Translations under genes and position numbers: made by a program
Shown here: positions 27,186 to 35,404 of the stretch, in pieces
How positions within the stretch are numbered: the first letter of the stretch is position 1
Layout of the letters: each line of letters starts with the position of its first letter
Notes under the pieces: model-generated
Databases searched by the model: none
Seen by the model: the letters and a program-made list of their open reading frames with translations, nothing else
Told to the model about the DNA's origin: nothing
DNA from: Nostoc sp. 'Lobaria pulmonaria (5183) cyanobiont'
Lineage (GTDB): Bacteria > Cyanobacteriota > Cyanobacteriia > Cyanobacteriales > Nostocaceae
DNA length: 64,000 nucleotides
Reading direction: 5' to 3'
NCBI RefSeq assembly: GCF_002949795.1
Contig: NZ_CP026692.1
Location: forward strand, 2,105,501 to 2,169,500

Positions 27186-28844
27186 TTATTCTTCTAAATC
27201 TTCCTTTTTAAATTTCATACTTGCCCAAGTTACCTGTTCATCACTTTCACTTTCACCTTCATCTACTTCATTGATTGCTGCAACATCGCCCAAAGTCATC
27301 TGCTTGACTTTTGCAACGTCACCTTGACTAACTGCTTCGCTTAATTCGCGTTTCAAACGAGCATTTTTAATTGCATCTTCTGGAGAACGGGAACTGGTAT
27401 TAAAACATTTTTCTAGAGTTTCATATATTCCCACGCGACGAGTCTTTTTGCGATACTGGCGTTCTGTGTCTAACAATTTTGCCATGAGTTCCAAGTGCAT
27501 CGCATCACCTTCACAGATTTCTTCTAATACTATCCATTCATCACGACCTAGTAGGCTATAGTCAGCACCAGGACGGGGGTCTTGAAATTCTTCGCCAGTC
27601 ACTTCTTGATAAATCCGGGGTAAGCTATCATCAAATTCGTGTTTTTCTTCTAGCCAAATACGGCGAATTTCGCTCATTTCTTCTAGAGTAATTAGGGTGA
27701 TGTCGCGCATATTTTCTGGCGCTGTCCGACGGGTTTTTGTTTGCGCTTCTAATAATCGTCTGAGCCAATGCTCACGCCAATATTTGGTATAAGGCCCATG
27801 AATTGGTTCAATACAGGCTTCACCATCTACATGACGCTCAAAAAGTTGGACTTCTCCCCAGATGCGACGGAAGTCTCTTTTATCGCGGTCATCTCTATTA
27901 TCTAATTCATTGCGGATATCTAATAGAGGCTGCATCCATTCTTTCTCTTGATCATTTTGAATCATTGCCTCCATTGATTTATCCTTAGTAACAATTGTGC
28001 AAACCCAGCATCCAAATCGGGAATCACCACAGCTAGGAGTAGAAGTATCAACAACTAGTGGGCATTCATTATCGGCTGTTGCACCTCGATACATAGTGAA
28101 CAAGTCTTTGTTGCTATATTCCCAAGGGTTTTGCCACTGATTTAGGTAAATCCAAACTTCATCAGTACGCCAATCTTCGATGGGGCTATAAATTAAAGAA
28201 TTAGGTAAGCTTGCACTATGGTAAAGCAGGGATGTAGGTGAACTTGAATCAGAAACGAGGCGATCTTTTAGGCTACCTGCTTGATGTTTTTCCATTGAGA
28301 TAGCACGTTTGATACTTTCAGCCTTACGCGTACCTAAAACAAGAATAACTTCCCCATTTACTCTAACCACATCACGGATAAAGCGGTTAGAAGGATGAAT
28401 TTTCAGACGGTCTGTACACCAACGAAATTTTCCTCGCGGCGTTGGATAACCTTTACCAATCAAGCTTACCCAGAATGTCTCTTTGATTTCTGGTTGTAAT
28501 AAATGGGGTTCAATTGGCATTTTCTGTTCTTTAGCAGTAACCCTCATCCTTTCTAAGGATTTGCGTACCCAAACAGAGACTACAGGGTTTTCTACCAGTG
28601 TGTCAGTTGTAATAACATGAATTGTCTTTTTTCGCTTTTCAACTGGTAGTCCTGCGATCGCATTCCAGATAAGCTGTAAAGTGGCAGTACTATCTTTTCC
28701 GCCCGAATACCCCACCACCCAAGGTATCTCATCTAAACAATACAATTCTTGAATTTCAGTCGTGAGAGCTTGGATAGAGTCCACTAACTCTGCTACAGTA
28801 CGTGCTTGCTGAACTTTATTTTCTGGTTGTTGTGCTGTAGTCAT
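27186..28844 (-). CDS. dndC: DNA sulfur modification protein DndC (4Fe-4S PAPS-reductase-like)
   Basis: DndC is the ATP-pyrophosphatase/sulfurtransferase-like enzyme that activates the DNA backbone and transfers sulfur supplied by a cysteine desulfurase. The 552-residue product has the PP-loop SGGKDS at residues 47-52. The cysteines C261, C272, C279 and C282, in NECPL and PSCGDSRFGCWVCTI, match the iron-sulfur ligands of the family, and C143 lies in RWCTDRLK. It begins at an ATG with GAGAACGAGAA just upstream. Transcription is divergent from dndB. No dndA desulfurase is encoded in the window, so a housekeeping IscS-type enzyme would supply sulfur. Confidence 0.96.
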   Translation of the reverse strand: MTTAQQPENKVQQARTVAELVDSIQALTTEIQELYCLDEIPWVVGYSGGKDSTATLQLIWNAIAGLPVEKRKKTIHVITTDTLVENPVVSVWVRKSLERMRVTAKEQKMPIEPHLLQPEIKETFWVSLIGKGYPTPRGKFRWCTDRLKIHPSNRFIRDVVRVNGEVILVLGTRKAESIKRAISMEKHQAGSLKDRLVSDSSSPTSLLYHSASLPNSLIYSPIEDWRTDEVWIYLNQWQNPWEYSNKDLFTMYRGATADNECPLVVDTSTPSCGDSRFGCWVCTIVTKDKSMEAMIQNDQEKEWMQPLLDIRNELDNRDDRDKRDFRRIWGEVQLFERHVDGEACIEPIHGPYTKYWREHWLRRLLEAQTKTRRTAPENMRDITLITLEEMSEIRRIWLEEKHEFDDSLPRIYQEVTGEEFQDPRPGADYSLLGRDEWIVLEEICEGDAMHLELMAKLLDTERQYRKKTRRVGIYETLEKCFNTSSRSPEDAIKNARLKRELSEAVSQGDVAKVKQMTLGDVAAINEVDEGESESDEQVTWASMKFKKEDLEE

Positions 28845-29016
28845 TTCTCGTTCTCTCTAGAAACACTGGCATAATATCCGGGCGAATAGAATTCGCGCCT
28901 ATACAGACAAAACCCACCTCCGTGGGTTTAAGAAAAGTTTTTAAAAACTTTACTACTAATATCCAATTTTTTGGATAATTAAACGACATAATCCTATTCT
29001 GTTTTTAAAATTTAAC
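28845..29016. promoter_or_regulatory. divergent dndC/dndB control region with two palindromes
   Basis: This 172-bp gap must hold promoters for both directions. It contains the perfect 18-bp palindrome AAAGTTTTTAAAAACTTT (28934-28951) and, ten bases further, TATCCAA-TTTT-TTGGATA (28960-28977). A dispersed repeat lies at about 28887-28930. DndB homologues are reported to repress dnd transcription by binding the promoter region, so these palindromes are candidate operators. That assignment is inference. Confidence 0.55.
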
Positions 29017-30615
29017 ATGAAAGATAGTACATCTGACCCAACTGCTGACATCGCTAGAGAGTACCTGGAACGAGAAAACAAGGAAAAACAGGTACTAGCT
29101 TTACTCCTGGAGAAGTTTTTAGGGAGAAAAGATCAGATTCTCGTTCAAAAAACCCAGATGGGTGGTACTGAGGCTTATGTTAGCTCTGTTACATTGGAAT
29201 GGTTTGCTGGTCGTGTTCACTTTGCCTCTGGCTTACCTCTGTTTCAGAAAAAGTACAATCCAGAGACAGATAATGTCGAGATAGATGCGGATAGCATTGA
29301 TGAAATTCAGCAGCGTCCCCTTGATTGGTCACGTCAAGCGCCGCTAGTGCAGTATTTAGCCGCTCGACAAAATCACAAATTTCCACCAGTGCTGGTGGTG
29401 ATTAATCAACCGTGGGTAGATAATCCCAAAGCTGCTGAGTGGGATAGTGAAGGACGCGCCACAAAGTCTACTACTGATTTTATACCTCTAGATAAAGACG
29501 GCAAAGTAGGTTTGCTAAATATTTCTGAGGATGATGTGACTATTTATGCATTAGATGGTCAACACCGATTAATGGGTGTACAGGGGTTGATGGAGTTAAT
29601 TAAAACTCGTAAACTCCAGCGCTATAAAAAAGATAAAGGTGTTGATGACAGTTTTATTACAGTCAATGATTTGATTGACAAGTACCAAGTAGACCTTGCT
29701 TACTTGCAAAATTTACCCAAGGAAAAAATTGGTATTGAGTTCATCTGTGCGGTAGCGGCTGGGGAAACTCGCACCCAAGCGAGGCGGAGGGTGAGATCGA
29801 TTTTTGTTCATGTCAACCTGATGGCTGCACCCTTGACTAAAGGTCAGCTAACACAGTTGAATGAAGATGATGGTTTTGCGATCGTTGCTAGAAAAATTGC
29901 AGTTACACATCCACTATTAGAACAACGACAAGAGCGCAATCCCCGTGTCAATTGGAATAGTGCAACAGTGGCTTCCAATTCTACAGTTTTAACGACTTTG
30001 CAAGCTCTGCAAGATATGTCTGAGCGATATTTGGGTCAAAAGTTCCCTCACTGGAAACCCTTGGAGAAAGGTTTAATTCCCATGCGTCCAGAGGATGAAG
30101 AACTTGAGCAGGGAATTAAGGAATTCAGCAAGCTATTTGATTCTTTAGCTAGTCTTTCCAGTTATAAAATTTTAGAACACGAGGATACAGCAGCTTTACG
30201 GCGGTTCAGCTTTGAGAAAGATGGAGGTGAAGGAAATATGCTTTTCCGTCCGGTTGCTCAAGTTGCATTAGCGCAAGCTTTGGGAATTTTGGTATTTAAA
30301 AAAGGTTTTTCCCTAGCAGATATTTTTAAGAAACTGCGGAAGTTTGACCAGCAAGGCGGCTTTAGTGGTATGGAATATCCCCAATCTCTCTGGTATGGGG
30401 TTTTGTACGACCCAAATAAAAAGCGGGTGCAGGTTGCTGGACGAGATTTGGCGGCGAAGTTATTGGTTTACATCTTGGGTGGAGTTCAGGAACAGATGGA
30501 ACGTGCTGAACTTCGTAAGGCTTTAGCGGATGCTAGGACTGTGGAAGATAAAACTATAGGTTTTGATGGCAAGTTTGTTGAACCGAAAGCGGTAGGACTT
30601 CCACCTATCTTGTAA
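29017..30615 (+). CDS. dndB: DGQHR-domain protein DndB
   Basis: The 532-residue product carries the diagnostic DGQHR motif at residues 180-184 (ALDGQHRLMGVQGL), a partly conserved ParB-like fold, and a following RRRVRSIFVHVN region. DndB is not needed for phosphorothioation but regulates dnd expression and affects modification frequency in studied hosts. It is transcribed away from dndC, with the palindromes between them. Its TAA ends at 30615 and the convergent HNH gene's stop begins at 30616, so the two 3' ends abut with no terminator room. Confidence 0.9.
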   Translation: MKDSTSDPTADIAREYLERENKEKQVLALLLEKFLGRKDQILVQKTQMGGTEAYVSSVTLEWFAGRVHFASGLPLFQKKYNPETDNVEIDADSIDEIQQRPLDWSRQAPLVQYLAARQNHKFPPVLVVINQPWVDNPKAAEWDSEGRATKSTTDFIPLDKDGKVGLLNISEDDVTIYALDGQHRLMGVQGLMELIKTRKLQRYKKDKGVDDSFITVNDLIDKYQVDLAYLQNLPKEKIGIEFICAVAAGETRTQARRRVRSIFVHVNLMAAPLTKGQLTQLNEDDGFAIVARKIAVTHPLLEQRQERNPRVNWNSATVASNSTVLTTLQALQDMSERYLGQKFPHWKPLEKGLIPMRPEDEELEQGIKEFSKLFDSLASLSSYKILEHEDTAALRRFSFEKDGGEGNMLFRPVAQVALAQALGILVFKKGFSLADIFKKLRKFDQQGGFSGMEYPQSLWYGVLYDPNKKRVQVAGRDLAAKLLVYILGGVQEQMERAELRKALADARTVEDKTIGFDGKFVEPKAVGLPPIL

Positions 30616-31557
30616 TTATGCTTGAAATATATTTTGGCGATGCCATTGCAACGCTTCCAGTTCTGGAAAGTGTTGCTCTGTATTTGGTAGAAGTATTGTT
30701 TCACCATGAAAATATTTCATCGGTTTAGCATGGGGAGATACTTCTTCCAAATCATTACTAACTATGATTTTGTATTGCTCATCTACAGCAAACCAACCCC
30801 TATCAAATGCCCAATGATGATTTTTGCAAAGAGCAATTCCATTATTAATTTTACTATTATAAAACTGTGAGAATGGCTTGATGTGTGCGCCATCCACAAT
30901 ATTTTGATTTGCTTTTTTAGTTACTTTGAGTCCACAAAAGGCACATCTGTAATCATAAATATGTATAATTGCTGTCCGAAAGAAAGCATTTCTAATAACT
31001 GCTCGTTTCCACCTCAATCTAGGATTAATATCTAAATTTCCTGTTTCAATTAATTTTTCTATCTCTACTAGGTCATCTTGGAAAGTTTGATTAATTTGTA
31101 AAAAAGTTTCTATATTATTTTTATTATCAGAAAAGAAAGCTGCTACAAGTGCGTCAATTAGTTCTTTTCTGGAAAATTCATCTTGCAAAAAATTAAATAA
31201 TTCACTGTCTAAATATGCGTATTCAACAGCCTCTTTTAGTTTGTTAATTGTTTTTGGTTGCAACCCATTAAATTCAGGCTTAAATTTTAAGTACCAAAAA
31301 CCCTCATTTTGCAGATGAAAGAAGGGATAGTGTAAACCACCTTTGTAAGACGAAGAACCGATTACATTCCAATACCTCTCAAATATTTGAATCAATTCGT
31401 CTGAAACTGGAATCTCATTAATAGTAATGACACCTCGTGCAATCAAATCAATTACAGATAAAAGTAATATTGGTTTATATTTAGCATTACCACGCTTCCG
31501 GCTATTACTCACATTTAATTCAGCAAATGTTTGACAATAATACGCTATATTTTTCAT
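30616..31557 (-). CDS. SBD-HNH nuclease, phosphorothioate-dependent McrA type
   Basis: The C-terminal third is an HNH_2 nuclease: C205-x2-C208 (RCAFCGL), AHIKPF with H225, NNGIAL, C244 and NHHWAFDRG. The N-terminal part resembles the sulfur-binding domain of ScoMcrA-type enzymes, with KYKPILLLSVIDL (about 27-39) and YPFFHLQNEGFWYL (about 77-90) matching the KPLLLL and YPFW-L patterns. Such enzymes cut near phosphorothioated DNA in known cases. Its presence inside a modification locus is odd, because the host would be marked for self-cleavage unless the SBD has a protective or regulatory role. It sits 31 bases after the Dnd-associated protein 4 gene, on the same strand. Full length is expected for the family. 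Confidence 0.8.
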   Translation of the reverse strand: MKNIAYYCQTFAELNVSNSRKRGNAKYKPILLLSVIDLIARGVITINEIPVSDELIQIFERYWNVIGSSSYKGGLHYPFFHLQNEGFWYLKFKPEFNGLQPKTINKLKEAVEYAYLDSELFNFLQDEFSRKELIDALVAAFFSDNKNNIETFLQINQTFQDDLVEIEKLIETGNLDINPRLRWKRAVIRNAFFRTAIIHIYDYRCAFCGLKVTKKANQNIVDGAHIKPFSQFYNSKINNGIALCKNHHWAFDRGWFAVDEQYKIIVSNDLEEVSPHAKPMKYFHGETILLPNTEQHFPELEALQWHRQNIFQA

Positions 31558-31588
31558 ATTTAATAGCTTAATTAAGCAAGCAAAAAAA

Positions 31589-32059
31589 TCAATTTAAGAA
31601 TTTACTCAGGTCAAACTCTTCTTCTAGCTGTTCTTTTGTTCCTCTTTCAGAAATTAGGACTAATAGAAGTCGCTCTGAGTAGTCAACAGAACCCCGCAAC
31701 TCGTTTTGTAAAATTTCCAGCCCTCCATTAGCATATTCTTCAAATATTTGAGTACGTTTATCTTCGTCTTGTTCTTCTCTAGATGAGACTATGTTAATAT
31801 CTTGAGTTTCATTAATTCCTAATAATTTAATGATTAGGTCATATCCCAATGAAGCAAAATTTTCTTGTGGAATTGGAGATGGTTCTCTTTTTGTGGTTTC
31901 CCCCAAAGGAACGCGCTTTTTATATTTAACGCCTAATGCTGCTGCAAACACCATAATTTCTACATAAGTCTGAAAAGGCCCAGTTGTGTCTTTTGATGCG
32001 ACTAGAGATTTCACCAACTCAGCTTTATCTTTAGCAACCCTGATTCTATTTGCAGCCAT
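31589..32059 (-). CDS. DNA phosphorothioation-associated protein 4
   Basis: This 156-residue, charged and largely helical protein resembles the Dnd-associated protein 4 family (TIGR04062 from memory): RIRVAKDKAELVKSLVASK at the N-terminus, TYVEIMVFAAALGVKYKKR, and a C-terminal RLLLVLISERGTKEQLEEEFDLSKFL. No catalytic motif is visible. It precedes the SBD-HNH nuclease in a two-gene operon, so it may be an adaptor or control factor for that nuclease. That role is inference. Confidence 0.75.
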   Translation of the reverse strand: MAANRIRVAKDKAELVKSLVASKDTTGPFQTYVEIMVFAAALGVKYKKRVPLGETTKREPSPIPQENFASLGYDLIIKLLGINETQDINIVSSREEQDEDKRTQIFEEYANGGLEILQNELRGSVDYSERLLLVLISERGTKEQLEEEFDLSKFLN

Positions 32060-32256
32060 AATATTAATATTTACATTGTTACCATCCTAACCGACAGGTA
32101 AAAGCGATCACTACGCTTACGCACTTGCCAAGGTATGATTTTATGATAGTATGCAGGCGATCGCTATATCTTTTAATTAGTTAGGGATAAGCTCAATTTC
32201 ACCATCTTCTCTTCCCTCCGTGTCCTCTGCGCCTTGGCGGTTCGTTTCTCCAAAAC

Positions 32257-32826
32257 TTATATTGAAAACTGAACATCCTCATAAACCAAAGAAATAGGAA
32301 AGTGAAAATCAACACTAGTTAAATGAACTTCATCCCCTTCTTCATAAGGATGTAACTCCCAGATTCCTCTCTCATTTAACCGAAAACAATCTAAACTAAT
32401 TTTTTCAGCGTCAATGAGGACATATTCTTGTAAAGTCTGAATACGGCGATACTGAATAAATTTACGACCTCTGTCGTAAGCTTCTGTACTAGGAGAGAGA
32501 ACTTCGACAATTAGACAAGGATACTGAATAAATTTAATCGCTTGTCTGTCCCGTTCATCACAACTCACCACAACATCTGGATAGTGAAACGGCCCGTTTT
32601 CAGATACACCTACTTTTGCATCCGCCATAAAAGCGCGACACGAACTACCTCGTAAGTGGCTTTTTAACGCCGAAGCCAAATTGAGAGCAATAGTAGTATG
32701 GGGAATTGTACCCCCAGTCATGGCGAAAACTTCACCATTGATATATTCGTATTTAATATCTTGGTGTTCTTCCCATTCCAAGTATTCCTGGGCAGTCATA
32801 TACTTTCCGTCTGGACTCGCAACCAT
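32257..32826 (-). CDS. Uma2-family (DUF820) putative endonuclease
   Basis: The 189-residue protein has the Uma2 hallmark series: IKYEYINGEVFAMTGGT near the N-terminus, AKVGVSENGPFHYPDVVVSCD with the acidic PDVVV active-site strand, and CLIVEVLSPSTEAYDRGRKFIQYRRI with E and K of a PD-(D/E)XK fold. Uma2 proteins are very abundant in cyanobacteria and are often unrelated to neighbouring genes. Here it starts 11 bases after the second DndD-like gene on the same strand. It could be part of the defence cassette or a hitch-hiker. Confidence 0.85.
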   Translation of the reverse strand: MVASPDGKYMTAQEYLEWEEHQDIKYEYINGEVFAMTGGTIPHTTIALNLASALKSHLRGSSCRAFMADAKVGVSENGPFHYPDVVVSCDERDRQAIKFIQYPCLIVEVLSPSTEAYDRGRKFIQYRRIQTLQEYVLIDAEKISLDCFRLNERGIWELHPYEEGDEVHLTSVDFHFPISLVYEDVQFSI

Positions 32827-32837
32827 AACTTCATCCT

Positions 32838-34910
32838 TTAAACATTACGTTCAACCGCAATAATTTCAGTATATTCATACTCATTCGGACTTTGTTTCAC
32901 CAAAGGATATCTTTCTCCACCCAACTCAATATAATCTTGTTCGCAATCCGGCTTAGATGAATAATACGTAAGCACATATTCTCTACCAATTCTCTCTGTC
33001 ATTTCTGCTTCAACTTCACCCCGCCACTGAGTCTTAGTAACTAAAACTATCAACTGATTCGCTAATTGGGGAATTGTCTTCGCAATGTGTCGCCGCGAAT
33101 TCTCATCTAAACTACCGAAGGGTGAATCCATGACAATTGGGAAAGTGCTACTATCGGGAATCATCATCATTTTCCGCTTTTCACTCCATTCCCGTACTTT
33201 GTCAATGATGCTGGCAATAAAGGATAAACTGAGAATCTGATTTTCCCCAGTGGATGCTGCAACTGGTGCTTCTACACCTGTGGTATTTTCTACTAATGTC
33301 AGTTCATATTTTTCACTAATTTTAGGAATGTATGGAGTTACAGAAATCTCCGTGAATATTTCTTGTACTCGCTTTTCTAGTTGCAGGCGAAATTGTTGTT
33401 CTTGACGATTTCTAACTTCCGTTAACCGTTCAATTGCATCTTGAGTGGCGTTAATTCGTCGCTGTGCTAGAGTTTGCTTGTCTTCATTCAGCTTTTGCTT
33501 TGCAATTTGTTTATTTAAACCTTCAATCTCAGTTGTGAGTTGAGCAATTTGCTGCTGATTTGCACCCTGTTCTCGATTCAATTCATCAATTTTACTTTCA
33601 ATTTCATCTAAGCGTTTTTGTAAACTGCTAATTTCTTCATTAGCATCTTTTCGCAACCGTTCTTGAATATTGTCTAAATCGCCTTCAATTTGAGATATAC
33701 TTTGCCTTAACTGATTAATTCTGGCTTGTTCTCTATCAACTTCTTCCCAAAAACCTATGGCTTGCTTATCAATTTCATCTACTTGTGCGCTCATGCGAAT
33801 TGCAGTTTCTTCCACCGCCGAGGAACCGGCTTTATTTAACCAAGTACTCACATGAGTATGAGAATGATTACCCGCGTGCAATTCTGCGCCACAAATACAG
33901 CGCTGAGAATTGAGTAAATCATTCACAAATTCCCGCGAAATTCCTGATGTTAACTCGCCTCTCTGCTTCAAATCATTGATAATTCCTCGAAACTGGGATG
34001 TAGTTTCTGAGAGTAAAACGGTATAACCCCGCGCGGAAATAACTTTTTTCAGCGCTTCCTTGTTTTTTTTATATTCTTCTTGATTCGCAACTTTCTGCGA
34101 TTCTAAATCCTGCCATCTTTCTTGCAATTCCTTAGCAGCACTTAATTCTCGCAAACGGTTACTTGTCTCTTTTTTAAAAGTTTGTTGATATTCTAACTCT
34201 TCTTTAATTTCTGTTTGCCGTTTAGTAATACGTTCACGTTCGCGTTCTAACTTTTCTTGCTGTCGTAATAGTTGTTTAGTTTCAGAATCCCCAATAGCTT
34301 TTAACTCATTTTCTAGAGTTTTTTTAGCATCTCCCAAATGTCTGATGGAACGGTTGATTACTTCTACACCCAAGAAAATTTTTGTAGCTTCAGCAATTTC
34401 AGCTTTTTTATCAGAACGGACTATTTCTTCAATTCGTTCGCCGTCAAAGAAAAAATATTGATGTAAAGTAGCGGGTAAAATTTGATTAATTATATCGTCT
34501 GGTTGCTGAGTTGGTATATTCCATTTGCCATCATCCGCACCAACCCACATAGTTAATTGAGTTTTGCCAGCGTCAAAATCACCTTCGTTTTTATAACCCC
34601 GACAGGCGCGTTTAACTCGATAGCGTTTACCTTCATGTTCCCAGCCAATTTCTACCCAACATTCTACAGCTTGACCTTTTTTAGTTTCTGCGATCGCACG
34701 CTTATTTACCAACTGCTCTATCGATGCAAAGGCTGCACTAAATTTATCATACAATACCCACGTAAAGGCATTCAGCAAGCTAGTTTTTCCAGAGCCATTA
34801 TTGCCATGAATAATTGTCGTGTTCTGAGCATCTCCCCCAGCCAGGATCATCTCTGGTGTCGTACCATAAAAGGAGCGAAAGTTGCATAGCTTGATTGAAG
34901 TCAGCTTCAT
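32838..34910 (-). CDS. second DndD/Rad50-like SMC ATPase
   Basis: The 690-residue product begins MKLTSIKLCNFRSFYG and has Walker A GNNGSGKT (36-43), a DndD-like FFFDGERIEEI motif (about 153-163), and a long coiled coil with a hinge carrying CICG (C338 and C340), reminiscent of a Rad50 zinc hook. The C-terminus has STGENQILSLSF and Walker B FPIVMDSPFGSLDENSRRHI. It is clearly different from the canonical dndD at 24845 and is not a recent duplicate. Its ATG overlaps the stop of a 57-aa gene (ATGA) and a Uma2 gene follows. It could be a DndD paralogue that drives a separate effector complex. Confidence 0.88.
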   Translation of the reverse strand: MKLTSIKLCNFRSFYGTTPEMILAGGDAQNTTIIHGNNGSGKTSLLNAFTWVLYDKFSAAFASIEQLVNKRAIAETKKGQAVECWVEIGWEHEGKRYRVKRACRGYKNEGDFDAGKTQLTMWVGADDGKWNIPTQQPDDIINQILPATLHQYFFFDGERIEEIVRSDKKAEIAEATKIFLGVEVINRSIRHLGDAKKTLENELKAIGDSETKQLLRQQEKLERERERITKRQTEIKEELEYQQTFKKETSNRLRELSAAKELQERWQDLESQKVANQEEYKKNKEALKKVISARGYTVLLSETTSQFRGIINDLKQRGELTSGISREFVNDLLNSQRCICGAELHAGNHSHTHVSTWLNKAGSSAVEETAIRMSAQVDEIDKQAIGFWEEVDREQARINQLRQSISQIEGDLDNIQERLRKDANEEISSLQKRLDEIESKIDELNREQGANQQQIAQLTTEIEGLNKQIAKQKLNEDKQTLAQRRINATQDAIERLTEVRNRQEQQFRLQLEKRVQEIFTEISVTPYIPKISEKYELTLVENTTGVEAPVAASTGENQILSLSFIASIIDKVREWSEKRKMMMIPDSSTFPIVMDSPFGSLDENSRRHIAKTIPQLANQLIVLVTKTQWRGEVEAEMTERIGREYVLTYYSSKPDCEQDYIELGGERYPLVKQSPNEYEYTEIIAVERNV

Positions 34911-35080
34911 CGCACCTCTTCCTTAATAATGTCCAAAATATTATCATTTATATGGCTGTTAATCTTCTTATCTAGCCTGCCTTTTTCCAGCTTCCATACC
35001 CGCTCAATAATTCGCCGTACCTCCGGCGGAGCGCTGGTTATTGGTTCTTGCACATCATCGATATTCGCCTCTTGTGACAT
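34907..35080 (-). CDS. 57-aa protein coupled to the second DndD-like gene
   Basis: The product begins MSQEANIDDVQEPITSAPPE, is basic and helical in its middle (EVRRIIERVWKLEKGRLDK) and ends DIIKEEVR. Its TGA overlaps the ATG of the ATPase gene as ATGA, a classic sign of translational coupling, which makes it a real gene although very short. A tiny partner before an SMC-type ATPase suggests a subunit or regulator. I recall small unnamed proteins in similar cyanobacterial modification loci, but no function is assigned. Confidence 0.65.
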   Translation of the reverse strand: MSQEANIDDVQEPITSAPPEVRRIIERVWKLEKGRLDKKINSHINDNILDIIKEEVR

Positions 35081-35404
35081 CTTCAGTTTGGAAATATAGT
35101 TTTTCTATATTTTAACTTTCTCTAGTAGTACATTTACCTCCGTAAAGCCACTGTTAGCGTTATCTTTAATTTTGCAAAAACTATTTTTTCACATTTATAA
35201 TTTTCTTTAAAAAAAGACTTTATTGTTGAATTATTTTTTGGTATTATTAATATTAATCTAGATCATAATGGAATGTGAGTGGCTTTAAAAACTTAACTTG
35301 TATACCATTATAATCAAACTCATAATTTTATTATTTCATACTTAATGCTTCTTTTTTCAAAACTCGAAAAATTTTACAAAATAATACAACTATATAGTTC
35401 ATCA
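35081..35404. other. AT-rich gap between the ATPase cassette and the helicase gene
   Basis: These 324 bases are strongly AT-rich, with palindromic ATTAATATTAAT near 35246. The promoter for the 57-aa gene and the DndD-like gene should lie here, since both are read on the minus strand. No gene or structured RNA is visible. Confidence 0.5.
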
